Notes: generated by a model from the letters alone, not told the origin. 64,000 bases of DNA from DATKPE01 sp035524335 (GCA_035524335.1 DATKPE010000001.1:62001-126000), one strand, 5' to 3'; positions 44,320 through 52,957 are shown, counted from the stretch's first letter. Numbers and translations: made by a program.

Positions 44320-45909
44320 TTGACACAAAGGGAAACAATCCTCATCACCGATGCGGTCGACGAGCAGTGCATCGGCATATTCACGGAACACGGTTTCACT
44401 GTTCAGAACCGCCCCGGAGCATCGCCGGCCGAGACTGCGGAACTGATTGGCGGGGCCGATGCCCTGATCGTCCGGAGCCAGACGAAGGTGACCGCATCTC
44501 TCCTGGAGCGCGCCGCCCGGCTGAAGATCATCGGACGGGCGGGGGCCGGGGTCGATAATATTGATGTCGCGGCGGCCACCCGGAAGGGGATCATCGTCAT
44601 GAACACCCCCGGCGGAAATACGATTGCGACCGCCGAACATACGCTGGCAATGATCCTTGCCCTGGCGAGAAATATTCCCCCCGCCCACCAGAGTCTGCAG
44701 GAGGGGCGATGGGCGCGGAGTCAATTCACCGGCACCGAACTCCATGGAAAAACGCTCGGTGTCGTCGGCCTCGGGAGAGTCGGGATGGAAGTCGCAAAAC
44801 GATGCCAGGGCTTCGGCATGACGGTGATCGCCTTCGATCCGGTGCAGCTCCCCGAGCGGGTGGCGAAACTGCAGATCAGGCTTGTTGCGTTCGACGAGCT
44901 TCTCCGCCTGTCGGATTTCATCACCATTCATGCTCCGCTGATGGACGAAACGCGCGGGCTGATCTCCCGCGAGGCGCTTGCCCGCTGTCGCAAAGGGGTC
45001 CGTATCATCAACTGTGCGCGGGGTGGGATAGTCGATGAGCAGGCGCTGCTGGAAGCGCTCACCTCGGGCAGAGTCGCCGGCGCCGCTCTGGATGTGTTCG
45101 AACAGGAGCCGCCCGGTAACACGGCCCTCATCCGCCATCCCGGGGTGGTCGTCACACCGCACCTCGGCGCCTCCACTGTGGAGGCGCAGGAACAGGTCGC
45201 CATCCAGATCGCGAAACAGATCGTCGATTTTTTCGACGGCAGATCGGTGACCGGCTCAGTCAATGCCGATCCGGTCCGCATCGCCATGCGGAAGGAGCTC
45301 CAGCCATACATCCGTCTGGCAGAATCGCTCGGCCGGTGCATCGGCCAGATGAAACAGGGAGCCCTAACGGGCGTCAGGATCGGAGTCAGGAATGGCGATC
45401 TGACGGATGCGCTCCCGGCAATCGGTGCGGCGGTTCTGAAAGGGCTGTTCGATCCGGTAATGTCGGAACCGCTTAACTTTCTGAATGCGCCGCTGGTCGC
45501 CCGCGAGAGGGGTATGGCCGTGGAGATGTATCAGGCGGGCGGGGATGAACAGCATCCGCATCACATTGAGACGGAATACCGGACCGCCGAAGAACAGCAC
45601 CAGCTTGGCGGCACGGTGTTCGGTCCGCAGGATATCAGGATCACCTCGGTCGACAGGTTTCACCTCGAAATCAAACCGGAGGGGTATCTGCTCATGTATT
45701 CGAACCGGGATGAACCTGGGATGCTTGCGGCGGTCAGCAGGATTCTCGCCGATGCGGCGGTCAATATCGCAGGCCTCTCCCTGGGACGGTACGGCCCGGG
45801 GACGACAGCGTTGACCATCATCTCGCTCGATCAGCCGCCTCCGGAGACTGCACTGGCCGGAATAGCCGCGATACCGGGCGTTTCCCATCTCCGCCTTATC
45901 CATCTGTAA
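44320..45909 (+). CDS. serA: D-3-phosphoglycerate dehydrogenase
   Basis: SerA oxidises 3-phosphoglycerate to 3-phosphohydroxypyruvate, the first step of serine synthesis. The 529-residue length matches the long form: substrate and NAD domain (GVVGLGRVGMEVAKRC at about 148, catalytic Arg in NCARGGIVDE near 233, Glu in VFEQEP near 262, His in HLGAST near 281), an intervening domain (about 330-450) and a C-terminal ACT domain (MYSNRDEPGMLAAVSRIL) that usually mediates serine feedback. Only a TTG at 44320 can start the frame here, with no good ribosome-binding site, so coupling to the preceding aminotransferase gene is likely. Confidence 0.95.
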   Translation: MTQRETILITDAVDEQCIGIFTEHGFTVQNRPGASPAETAELIGGADALIVRSQTKVTASLLERAARLKIIGRAGAGVDNIDVAAATRKGIIVMNTPGGNTIATAEHTLAMILALARNIPPAHQSLQEGRWARSQFTGTELHGKTLGVVGLGRVGMEVAKRCQGFGMTVIAFDPVQLPERVAKLQIRLVAFDELLRLSDFITIHAPLMDETRGLISREALARCRKGVRIINCARGGIVDEQALLEALTSGRVAGAALDVFEQEPPGNTALIRHPGVVVTPHLGASTVEAQEQVAIQIAKQIVDFFDGRSVTGSVNADPVRIAMRKELQPYIRLAESLGRCIGQMKQGALTGVRIGVRNGDLTDALPAIGAAVLKGLFDPVMSEPLNFLNAPLVARERGMAVEMYQAGGDEQHPHHIETEYRTAEEQHQLGGTVFGPQDIRITSVDRFHLEIKPEGYLLMYSNRDEPGMLAAVSRILADAAVNIAGLSLGRYGPGTTALTIISLDQPPPETALAGIAAIPGVSHLRLIHL

Positions 45910-45968
45910 CGCCCGACCTCACAGGAGTCGGCAGTTTTCCGGGGCACGAACCCGGAGGGGAGTGCGTC

Positions 45969-45997
45969 TTGACATCTCCGGGGCGGAATGGTATATT
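45969..45997 (+). promoter_or_regulatory. Consensus-like sigma-70 promoter
   Basis: TTGACA (45969-45974) and TATATT (45992-45997), spacer 17: among the best matches in the window. Predicted start near 46004, almost 195 bases before the next gene. Confidence 0.72.
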
Positions 45998-46003
45998 CCC
46001 GTG

Positions 46004-46196
46004 GGGAGGATCCGACTACCGCACCGTGTCAGCCGGTTCCGGGAATCGGTCCGGTATGAAACGGCCCGGGAAGTGCGAAACCGATACCGATTTTTCCGGC
46101 GGCGCCTTCCTGCCGCACAATCCCGTGATCGCACGGGGAGAAATAACCTCATCCTGAGCCGTGTCTGAACGTCAACCTTTCTTCACGAAGGCATAA
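46004..46196 (+). other. Long leader with hairpins and a 34-codon ORF, function unknown
   Basis: This is the stretch between the strong promoter and the NHL gene. It contains a GC-rich foldable part (45 bases from about 46029), a perfect hairpin CCCGTG-ATCG-CACGGG (46122-46137) without a T-run, and a 34-codon frame MKRPGKCETDTDFSGGAFLP... from the ATG at about 46056 to a stop at about 46157. No known riboswitch core was recognised. It may be an attenuator, a small RNA or a small-protein gene. Confidence 0.35.
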
Positions 46197-47105
46197 TTGT
46201 CGAACATCACTGAAATTGGACGCATCATATCACAGGTTCTGAAACGGATCCTGATGATCGGATCCCTCATTGTCAGCCCTTCTCTGCCGCTGTCGGCGGG
46301 TCAGCCCGATACCCCGGCGCAGTTCGGGGAGTTCAACGATGCCGTCTCCATCGGGGCAGATCCGGGCGGGATCATCTTCATACTCGACCGGGGAACCGAT
46401 CAGCTGATGAAATATTCGCCGGAGGGAATGCTCCTGCTGACGTCGGGCGGATACGGCTGGCAGGGAGCGTCCTTCGACCGGCCGTCGGATTTTTCCCTTA
46501 CCGAAGGTCTCGATATTTATATTGCGGATTACGGCAATCACCGGATCGTCAGACTCGACCGGCAGGGGACATTCGTCGAATCATTCGATCTCCGTCCCCC
46601 AGGGACGGCGGCGGCGTACGGTTATCCGACCGGCATTGCGCAATCCCGGTTCGGCGACATCTTCGTCATCGACGGCGACAACCGTCAGCTCATCAGCATC
46701 GGCAGTACCCGCACCGTCCAGAACGCCTTCGGCGGGCTGGGAAGCGGGAGGGGCACCCTTCAGAAACCGCGTCGCGTGCGGATCGGCATGTCCGACCGCG
46801 TCTTCGTGCTGGACGATTCCGCCATCGTCATGTTCGACCTTTTTGGAAATTTCCTCGGGCATGCGCCCGGTCCATCCGGATCCCCGGTGACCACATTCGC
46901 TGTCGACGATCATGCGCTGTACGTCCTGAGCGGCACTGCTGTCACCGCGTACGATGAGGGGGGAAGTTCCCGCCCGGTCGCAGATCTGTCGACCGGTCAG
47001 CCGGAAATCGCCTCCGGGGATGTCGTCGATTTTATCGTGCGCGGCGAAAAGATTTATTTTCTCCTGAAACGATCGGTCGTCATCCGCAGTGTTGCCGATC
47101 ATTAA
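46197..47105 (+). CDS. Exported NHL-repeat propeller protein
   Basis: This 302-residue protein starts at a TTG (46197) with AAGG five bases upstream; a Sec signal covers about the first 35 residues (KRILMIGSLIVSPSLPLSAG). The rest has NHL-type repeats: AVSIGADPGGIIFILDRGTDQLMKYS, LDIYIADYGNHRIVRLDRQG, GDIFVIDGDNRQLISI and SDRVFVLDDSAIVMFDLFGNFLG. This makes a six-bladed propeller in the periplasm or at the surface, used for protein or ligand contact. An internal ATG at 46254 is a weaker start. Confidence 0.78.
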   Translation: MSNITEIGRIISQVLKRILMIGSLIVSPSLPLSAGQPDTPAQFGEFNDAVSIGADPGGIIFILDRGTDQLMKYSPEGMLLLTSGGYGWQGASFDRPSDFSLTEGLDIYIADYGNHRIVRLDRQGTFVESFDLRPPGTAAAYGYPTGIAQSRFGDIFVIDGDNRQLISIGSTRTVQNAFGGLGSGRGTLQKPRRVRIGMSDRVFVLDDSAIVMFDLFGNFLGHAPGPSGSPVTTFAVDDHALYVLSGTAVTAYDEGGSSRPVADLSTGQPEIASGDVVDFIVRGEKIYFLLKRSVVIRSVADH

Positions 47106-47140
47106 TCCACTATACCAGGGGAGGATCTCCTGCCGCGAGT

Positions 47141-47169
47141 TTGCGGATCTCGCGGGAAAAAGGTATAAT
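47141..47169 (+). promoter_or_regulatory. Sigma-70 type promoter for ssb
   Basis: TTGCGG (47141-47146) and TATAAT (47164-47169), spacer 17; predicted start near 47176, 17 bases before the ATG with AAAGGAG between. Confidence 0.6.
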
Positions 47170-47192
47170 CGAGCATTGAAAGGAGAGTTGAT

Positions 47193-47606
47193 ATGGCTGG
47201 AAAAAGTCTGAATAAGGTCATCCTGATCGGAAACCTGGGCAAGGATCCCGAGGTAAGTTACACCGCCTCCGGCGTTGCCGTGGCCAAGTTTTCCGTCGCG
47301 ACCAACGAGAGATGGAAGGATTCCGAGGGAAATTTCCAGGAACGCACCGAGTGGCATAACATCATCGCCTGGCGGAAGCTGGCGGAAATCTGCGGTCAGT
47401 ACCTCAAAAAGGGGAGCAAGGTGTACCTCGAGGGAAAACTGCAGACCCGGTCGTGGGACGATAAGAACACCGGCGCCAAGCGCTATACCACCGAAATCAT
47501 CGTCGATGACATGATCATGCTCGACGGGCGCGGGGGCGGATCCGATACGAGCGAAGCCGCACCGCAGGAAAACGTTCAGGCGGAAAAAGACGATCTGCCT
47601 TTCTGA
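47193..47606 (+). CDS. ssb: Single-stranded DNA-binding protein
   Basis: SSB coats single-stranded DNA in replication and repair. The 137 residues contain the OB fold (LNKVILIGNLGKDPEV, GVAVAKFSVATNERW, EWHNIIAWRKLAEICGQYLKKGSKVYLEG, residues 5-75) and a short linker to the acidic tail EKDDLPF that recruits partner proteins. The ribosome-binding site AAAGGAG is well placed. A CCGGCC-ATCA-GGCCGG hairpin follows the stop directly at 47607-47622 but has no T-run. Confidence 0.97.
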   Translation: MAGKSLNKVILIGNLGKDPEVSYTASGVAVAKFSVATNERWKDSEGNFQERTEWHNIIAWRKLAEICGQYLKKGSKVYLEGKLQTRSWDDKNTGAKRYTTEIIVDDMIMLDGRGGGSDTSEAAPQENVQAEKDDLPF

Positions 47607-47659
47607 CCGGCCATCAGGCCGGAGTTTGCCGGCGCGATCCTCCGTTGTCGTCGGATATT

Positions 47660-47862
47660 GTTCATTCACATACGCATCACCGGGGAAGGAGTAATCCTTC
47701 AGGGAATTCCGTGCTCCGAATCTTCGGATAACCGGAAGCTGCCCCGCAACTGTGATCCCGTTCTGATGCCGCCGGCGCAGTATCACTGTGACCCGAGAGT
47801 CATGGGAAGATGCCGGCGGACAGGGAAAGCCAGGAGACCGACCGGTCGTGCAGTACCCACCG
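47660..47862 (+). promoter_or_regulatory. Cobalamin riboswitch
   Basis: The leader before btuB has the cobalamin riboswitch core: GGGAATTCCGTG at about 47702, CCGGAAGCTGCCCCGCAACT at about 47731-47750 and the B12 box AGCCAGGAGACCGAC at 47828-47842. Outer limits are approximate. Adenosyl- or methylcobalamin binding is expected to turn off btuB through the terminator that follows. Confidence 0.92.
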
Positions 47863-47911
47863 CCTTCGCGGGAAGGACGGGAAGCGCAGTCTGTGCATCA
47901 TTCTGCTGCCG

Positions 47912-47947
47912 CCCGGCCCCGCGTTTCAGAGGCCGGGTTTTCTTTTG
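47912..47947 (+). terminator. Riboswitch expression platform: intrinsic terminator
   Basis: CCCGGCC (47912-47918) pairs with GGCCGGG (47931-47937), followed by TTTTCTTTT, some 20 bases before the btuB start. It lies 70 bases after the B12 box, so B12 control probably acts on transcription. Confidence 0.85.
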
Positions 47948-47965
47948 TCTGAAGGATGCCCACAT

Positions 47966-49891
47966 ATGAAATCGATCGTTCTTTCCGCCGCAGTTCTCCT
48001 GCTCTGTCTGCCCGCGCCGGCCCGGCAGGCCGATACCGCATCCGGGCGCGTCGTCCGCCTCGATGAGGTCCTTGTCACCGCGACACGCACACCTATCCCG
48101 CTGGAGGATTCTCCGGTTCGGGCCGAACTGCTCACCCCGGCGGATATCGGTTCCGCCAACGGCAGTTCGGCCGCCGACCTCCTCTCGCTGGCCGGGGATT
48201 GTTTCATCAGGGATCAGGGCACAACGGGGGGGCTCCGCACGGTCTCCCTCCGGGGCGGAGCGCCTGAACAGACCCTCATTCTCATCGACGGAACCCGCAT
48301 CAACAGCGCGGAGAACGGTCTGACGGACCTCAGCCTCATCTCCGCGGAGAATATCGACCGGATCGAGATCATTCACGGAGGGAACAGCGCTCTCTTCGGG
48401 GCCGATGCTCTTGCAGGCGTCATCAATATCCTGACCAGGCCCGCGCCGGAAGATCCGACAGCCAGCCTCCGGATTGGCGCGGGGTCTTTCGGAAGACAGG
48501 AATTTTCGCTGGACGGAGGGGGCAGGCTCGAAGGCATCGGAATGTCGGCCGGTTTCAGCCAGATCCGCGGCCGCGACGACTATCAGTTTGATGCGGGAAT
48601 GTCCCAGAATCCCGCCGCCGCATTGCGCACCGACGCCGACTATCTTCTCCGGCATCTCTATTTCAGATCCTCCTGCAGTCCCGACCCCGGCACCGAAGTA
48701 TTCTTCCGCAGTGAGCGCTATTTCGCAGACCGCGGGACGCCGGGGCCGGTGCTCGACCCTTCCGTTCCGCCGACGGCCCGGGAATCGGACGATAATATTG
48801 TCCTCAGTGCGGGCATCCGCTCAGCGACCTCCTCTGCGGGTCATCTTGCCGCGCAGGCCGATATGAATTACAGCCTCGAATACTGGACCCCCGATCCCGC
48901 ACAGCCGCTGATCCTCTTCTACAATAACCGGTATTATGGCGTAAACGTCCAGTACGATATCCTCCTTCCTGAACTTCAGCGGCTGACCATCGGTTCCGAC
49001 GTCGGGGAAGCGATTCTCGAAAGCAGCGATTTTCCCTCCCGGATCGTGCGGGACAGCCGCGCCGTCTATCTTTCCCACGAAATGCACTGGGACGCGGCGC
49101 GGAATGTTGCCGACCGGATCTCCATCTTCGAATCGCTCCGGTACGACGGCATCTCCGACGGGAACGACGCCCTGACGCCGAGATTCGGCACGAACATTCG
49201 CCTCCTCAGAGACGCCGATATCCGCTGTCACGCAACAATCGGATCGAGCTTCCGGTCGCCGACGCTCAACGACCTCTACTATCCGGGCGCCAGCAATCCC
49301 GCCCTCAAGGCGGAACGATCGACCTCTGTGGATGCCGGAGTGTCGGCCCGCATCGATGTTGCGGGAGAGGAATCCGGGGACGTCACCTGGTTTTCGATGA
49401 GAACCACCGACAGGATCCTGTTCGACCCGGTCCTCTTCATCCCGGTGAACCTCGGCGAGGTCGATTCACGTGGCGTGGAAGTGACCTGCAAAGGGGCATT
49501 CTGGAGCGATGCGCTCACCCTGTCGCTCGACTACTCCTACACAGCGGCGGAAAATACGGGAGCAGGCGATCCGTCGGCGGCGGGCCGCCAGATCATCTAC
49601 CAGCCGAAGAATCTCTTCACCTCCCGGGCTGTCTGCAGGGCGGGAATCGCTGAAATCGGCATGAGTTACCGGATCGTGGGAGAGCGCTATCTGGATGCCG
49701 CGAATACCTCCTCGCTCCCGGCGTATCATCTTGTGGATGCGCATCTGGCGATGCATGTCGCGGGCGCAGGCCCGCACGGGATTGTCGTCCGGGGGGAAGG
49801 GGATAACCTCTTCAATACCGGATATGAGGTGGTCAGATATTATCCGATGCCGGGCAGGTCGTTCCGCGCATCGGTCGGTTACGAGTTTTGA
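47966..49891 (+). CDS. btuB: TonB-dependent vitamin B12 receptor
   Basis: The start at 47966 (AAGGA ten bases upstream) gives 641 residues. After a signal peptide (VLLLCLPAPARQ) comes a TonB box (LDEVLVTATR, about 31-40), the plug with LRTVSLRGGAPEQTLILIDG and DRIEIIHGGNSALFGADALAGVINI, and a barrel ending in a terminal FRASVGYEF. The cobalamin riboswitch upstream identifies B12 or a corrinoid as cargo. No btuC/D/F genes follow; the next gene is a DUF6580-like membrane protein with its own promoter. A frame start at 47810 lies within the riboswitch and is rejected. Confidence 0.93.
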   Translation: MKSIVLSAAVLLLCLPAPARQADTASGRVVRLDEVLVTATRTPIPLEDSPVRAELLTPADIGSANGSSAADLLSLAGDCFIRDQGTTGGLRTVSLRGGAPEQTLILIDGTRINSAENGLTDLSLISAENIDRIEIIHGGNSALFGADALAGVINILTRPAPEDPTASLRIGAGSFGRQEFSLDGGGRLEGIGMSAGFSQIRGRDDYQFDAGMSQNPAAALRTDADYLLRHLYFRSSCSPDPGTEVFFRSERYFADRGTPGPVLDPSVPPTARESDDNIVLSAGIRSATSSAGHLAAQADMNYSLEYWTPDPAQPLILFYNNRYYGVNVQYDILLPELQRLTIGSDVGEAILESSDFPSRIVRDSRAVYLSHEMHWDAARNVADRISIFESLRYDGISDGNDALTPRFGTNIRLLRDADIRCHATIGSSFRSPTLNDLYYPGASNPALKAERSTSVDAGVSARIDVAGEESGDVTWFSMRTTDRILFDPVLFIPVNLGEVDSRGVEVTCKGAFWSDALTLSLDYSYTAAENTGAGDPSAAGRQIIYQPKNLFTSRAVCRAGIAEIGMSYRIVGERYLDAANTSSLPAYHLVDAHLAMHVAGAGPHGIVVRGEGDNLFNTGYEVVRYYPMPGRSFRASVGYEF

Positions 49892-49897
49892 CCATGT

Positions 49898-49926
49898 TTG
49901 CACTGCACCGAACTGTTTCGTATAAT
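49898..49926 (+). promoter_or_regulatory. Sigma-70 type promoter for the DUF6580-like gene
   Basis: TTGCAC (49898-49903) and TATAAT (49921-49926), spacer 17; predicted start near 49933. The 67-base leader holds a CTGCAG...CTGCAG inverted repeat (about 49952-49970). Confidence 0.6.
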
Positions 49927-50000
49927 CCACCTGCACAAGAGCCGTCCGTCTTCTGCAGATTCGGACTGCAGAGTGTCATCAATCAGCACAAGGAGTTCCT

Positions 50001-50522
50001 ATGAGGCGATATGTCGTCATTTTCGCATTGATTCTGCTTGCCGCATTTTCGAGGTTGATTCCCCATCCTGCCAACTTTACCCCCATTACGGCGATAGCAC
50101 TTTTCAGTGCGGCGTATCTTGGCCGGCGTATTGCGCTGATCATACCGGTCGCGGCTCTTCTCCTGAGCGACTATGTGATCGGCTTCTATGGCGGCATGTT
50201 CTGGGTCTACGGCAGTTTCCTCGCGATTGCCGCGATCGGATTTCTGCTCCGGAACGGAAGAAGCGTGCCGAGAATCCTCGGTGCGACTCTGAGCGGTTCC
50301 GTGCTGTTCTTCGTGGTGACAAATTTCGGCGTCTGGTATTCTGACCGGCTCTATCCCCGGACCGGAGCGGGACTTGCCGCGTGTTATGCGGCCGGCATAC
50401 CATTCTTCCGGAATACCCTCGCGGGGGACCTCTTCTTCGTGACCTCCATCTTCGGCCTGTACTACCTCGCGGAACGTTTTCTTCTGCGGCCGACCGTCGC
50501 ACCCTCCCCGGTGAACGACTGA
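50001..50522 (+). CDS. DUF6580-like integral membrane protein, candidate ECF-type S component
   Basis: This 173-residue protein has five or six membrane helices (VVIFALILLAAFSRLI, ITAIALFSAAYLG, IALIIPVAALLLSDYVIG, YGSFLAIAAIGFLL, LSGSVLFFVVTNFGVWY, NTLAGDLFFVTSIFGLYYL). The RLIPHPANFTPI motif and the FFRNTLAGDLFF segment match the DUF6580 transport-like family as remembered. Its layout and size are those of substrate-binding S components of ECF transporters. Position after btuB suggests corrinoid uptake, but its own promoter separates it from the riboswitch, so this is only a hypothesis. The ribosome-binding site is AAGGAG. Confidence 0.65.
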   Translation: MRRYVVIFALILLAAFSRLIPHPANFTPITAIALFSAAYLGRRIALIIPVAALLLSDYVIGFYGGMFWVYGSFLAIAAIGFLLRNGRSVPRILGATLSGSVLFFVVTNFGVWYSDRLYPRTGAGLAACYAAGIPFFRNTLAGDLFFVTSIFGLYYLAERFLLRPTVAPSPVND

Positions 50523-50548
50523 TCGGACAGAGCGAACCCGCAGTGGAG

Positions 50549-51718
50549 ATGACGACCGCAAAGCTTGCCCTTGAAAACGGGACCGTCTTTACCGGACGAT
50601 CGTTCGGCGCCGGACGGGAGTCGACCGGAGAAGTGGTCTTCAATACCGGCATGTCCGGGTATCAGGAAATTCTCACCGATCCGTCGTACTGCGGACAGAT
50701 CGTCACGATGACCTATCCTCTCATCGGCAATTACGGCGTCAATCCGGACGATATCGAAAGCAGTCAACCCCAGGTGAGCGGATTTATCGTCCGGGAGTAC
50801 TGTGAATTCCCGAGCAATTTCCGGTCGACCGCTCCGCTCGCCGCCTGGCTTCGGGAACACGGGGTGACGGCCATTGACGGGATCGATACGCGCATGCTGA
50901 CCCGGATCCTGCGCGAGGCGGGGGCGATGAGGGGAATCATTTCCACGACCGATCTCGACGATGCGAGCCTTGTCGCAAAAGCCAAGGCTTCCCCTCAGAT
51001 GGCCGGACTGGACCTCACCCGGCGGGTGACCTGCAGGGAAGTCTATTCATGGAACAGCACCGACCGGAGTCCATTTGTTCCTGATCCGGGCGTTCGCCCC
51101 GGGGCAGGATCCTCCTTCCATGTTGTCGCCTACGATTACGGCATCAAACGGAATATCCTCCGCCGGCTGGCCGCCTACGGCGTGAGGCTGACGATCGTAC
51201 CATCCGATTTTCCGGCCGGGGATGTCCTGGCAATGAACCCGGACGGGGTTTTTCTTTCAAACGGACCGGGCGATCCGGACGCCGTCAAGTATGCGATCGG
51301 CAATATCCGGCAGATCATCGGAAAGATTCCGGTGTTCGGAATCTGTCTCGGCCATCAGCTGATCGGACTGACCCTCGGCGGAAAGACATTCAAGCTCAAA
51401 TTCGGGCACCGGGGCTGTAATCATCCGGTCAAAAATCTGTTGACCGGTGAAATCGAGATCACATCCCAGAACCACGGGTTTGCGCTCGATCCGTCGTCGA
51501 TCCCGGCCGCCGACGCTGAGGTGACGCATGTTAATCTGAACGACGGCACGAACGAGGGGATCCGTCACCGGAGCCTGCCCCTCTTCTCCGTCCAGTACCA
51601 TCCCGAATCGAGCCCCGGCCCTCACGACAGCGATTACCTCTTCGGGAATTTCGTCGGGATGATGTCGGAGCGTTCGTTATCGGCCGCGCCCGGGAACTCC
51701 GTCCGGATTTCGGCCTGA
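50549..51718 (+). CDS. carA: Carbamoyl-phosphate synthase small subunit
   Basis: CarA supplies ammonia from glutamine for carbamoyl phosphate in pyrimidine and arginine synthesis. The start at the ATG 50549 gives 389 residues (a GTG at 50543 would add two). The N-terminal domain has LALENGTVFTGRSFG, FNTGMSGYQEILTDPSY and TYPLIGNYG, and the C-terminal class I glutamine amidotransferase has GPGDPDAV, the nucleophile Cys in FGICLGHQ and His-Glu in VQYHPESSPGP. carB is not in the window: the next genes are dut and rsmI. Confidence 0.96.
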   Translation: MTTAKLALENGTVFTGRSFGAGRESTGEVVFNTGMSGYQEILTDPSYCGQIVTMTYPLIGNYGVNPDDIESSQPQVSGFIVREYCEFPSNFRSTAPLAAWLREHGVTAIDGIDTRMLTRILREAGAMRGIISTTDLDDASLVAKAKASPQMAGLDLTRRVTCREVYSWNSTDRSPFVPDPGVRPGAGSSFHVVAYDYGIKRNILRRLAAYGVRLTIVPSDFPAGDVLAMNPDGVFLSNGPGDPDAVKYAIGNIRQIIGKIPVFGICLGHQLIGLTLGGKTFKLKFGHRGCNHPVKNLLTGEIEITSQNHGFALDPSSIPAADAEVTHVNLNDGTNEGIRHRSLPLFSVQYHPESSPGPHDSDYLFGNFVGMMSERSLSAAPGNSVRISA

Positions 51719-51739
51719 TCCGCACTTGGAGTCAGACCC

Positions 51740-52195
51740 ATGAGCGATACCATAGTCATACGGATCTCCCGCACCGGGAAAGATGATCCGTCCCGGAAGC
51801 TCCCTGGCTACGCAACGGAGGGCGCCTCCGGCATGGACGTCTGTGCGGCACTGGATGATGAGATCGTCGTCCGCCGGGGGGAGACCGTCCTTGTACCCAC
51901 CGGTTTTCGGATCGCCGTACCACCCGGGTATGAAGCCCAGATCCGGCCGCGCAGCGGACTGGCCGCAAAACACGGGCTCGGGATCCTTAACACGCCCGGC
52001 ACGATAGACTCCGACTACCGCGGAGAGGTGAAAATCCTCCTCACCAATTTCGGATCCGCCGACGTGACGGTCAGACCCGGCGACCGCATTGCCCAGATGG
52101 TGATCTGTCCGGTTGTCCGCGCGGTGTGGGAGCCGGTGGAATCGCTCGACGATACCGCCCGCGGCGACGGCGGATTCGGACACACCGGCCGCTGA
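51740..52195 (+). CDS. dut: dUTP diphosphatase
   Basis: Dut hydrolyses dUTP to dUMP, keeping uracil out of DNA and feeding dTMP synthesis. The 151-residue trimeric-type protein has the five motifs: EGASGMDVCA (1), RPRSGLAAKHG (2), GTIDSDYRGEV (3, catalytic Asp in IDSDYRG), RPGDRIAQMV (4) and RGDGGFGHTG (5, C-terminal arm over the active site). It lies 21 bases after carA and 12 before rsmI, so the three may form a nucleotide and RNA operon. Confidence 0.97.
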   Translation: MSDTIVIRISRTGKDDPSRKLPGYATEGASGMDVCAALDDEIVVRRGETVLVPTGFRIAVPPGYEAQIRPRSGLAAKHGLGILNTPGTIDSDYRGEVKILLTNFGSADVTVRPGDRIAQMVICPVVRAVWEPVESLDDTARGDGGFGHTGR

Positions 52196-52207
52196 CGGGG
52201 AGGGATC

Positions 52208-52909
52208 ATGCAGGGAACACTCTACCTGGTCGCAACCCCGATCGGCAACTATGACGATATCACCCTCCGCGCACTCTCCATTCTCAAATCGGCCGACGTC
52301 ATCGTCTATGAAGAGCGGCGGGAAGGTCATCGCCTTCTGTCCCGCTACGGCATCGTGGAAAAAATTGTCGAGAGCCTGAACGAGCACAACGAAGCCGCGG
52401 CGGCGTTCCATATCCTGGAACACCTGAAGAACGGCAGGCAGGTGGCCCTGATCTCCGATGCGGGCACACCGGTCTTCTCCGATCCCGGCCGCGAGGTGGT
52501 CCGCCAGGCGATTGCCGCCGGCATCCCCATCGTCCCCGTTCCGGGGGCATCCTCGCTCCTTCCGGCGCTCATTGTGAGCGGATTTGCCATCGATACATTT
52601 CTGTTTTACGGATTCCTTTCCCCGAAAACCAGTCGACGCATCGCCGAACTGCGACAACTCCGCAATGAGAAACAGGCGCTGGTCTTCATGGATACGCCCT
52701 ACCGTCTTGTTGCCCTGATGAAGGACCTCGCTGAAGTGTTCGGCGAGACCCGGCGCGTCTGCGTCGCCTTCAACCTTACCATGCCCGATGAACGCTTCTT
52801 CCGCGGGACGGCCCGAGAGCTGTACCGGATCTTTGAGAAAAAAAGCCTGAAGGGGGAATTTGTGGTTGTCGTCGAAGGCCTCCCGGGCGGGCGCGAAGCA
52901 GGCCGATAA
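52208..52909 (+). CDS. rsmI: 16S rRNA (cytidine-1402-2'-O)-methyltransferase
   Basis: RsmI methylates the ribose of C1402 in 16S rRNA. The 233-residue protein shows the tetrapyrrole-methylase fold used by RsmI: GTLYLVATPIGNYDDITLRA at the start, the VIVYEERREGHRLL segment, LISDAGTPVFSDPG and PVPGASSLLPALIVSGF. It is slightly shorter than the E. coli enzyme (286), ending after the KGEFVVVVEG strand and lacking the C-terminal helical part. Ribosome-binding site GGGAGG. Confidence 0.93.
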   Translation: MQGTLYLVATPIGNYDDITLRALSILKSADVIVYEERREGHRLLSRYGIVEKIVESLNEHNEAAAAFHILEHLKNGRQVALISDAGTPVFSDPGREVVRQAIAAGIPIVPVPGASSLLPALIVSGFAIDTFLFYGFLSPKTSRRIAELRQLRNEKQALVFMDTPYRLVALMKDLAEVFGETRRVCVAFNLTMPDERFFRGTARELYRIFEKKSLKGEFVVVVEGLPGGREAGR

Positions 52910-52928
52910 CCGGACGTTCTCGGCGATC

Positions 52929-52957
52929 TTGCAGATCGGCTTCATTTTCTCTATATT
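52929..52957 (+). promoter_or_regulatory. Sigma-70 type promoter for the DipZ-like gene
   Basis: TTGCAG (52929-52934) and TATATT (52952-52957), spacer 17; predicted start near 52964, some 27 bases before the ATG with GAGGAAAT between. Confidence 0.55.

Noticed and set aside
47607..47622. CCGGCC-ATCA-GGCCGG as ssb terminator
   Set aside because: Perfect stem but only three Ts follow after an interruption; not counted as an intrinsic terminator.
46581..47786. 401-codon antisense frame across the NHL and ssb genes
   Set aside because: Runs through two real genes, a promoter and the riboswitch; no domain seen.
47810..47966. Upstream start for btuB
   Set aside because: This part is the cobalamin riboswitch and its terminator; the signal peptide starts at 47966.
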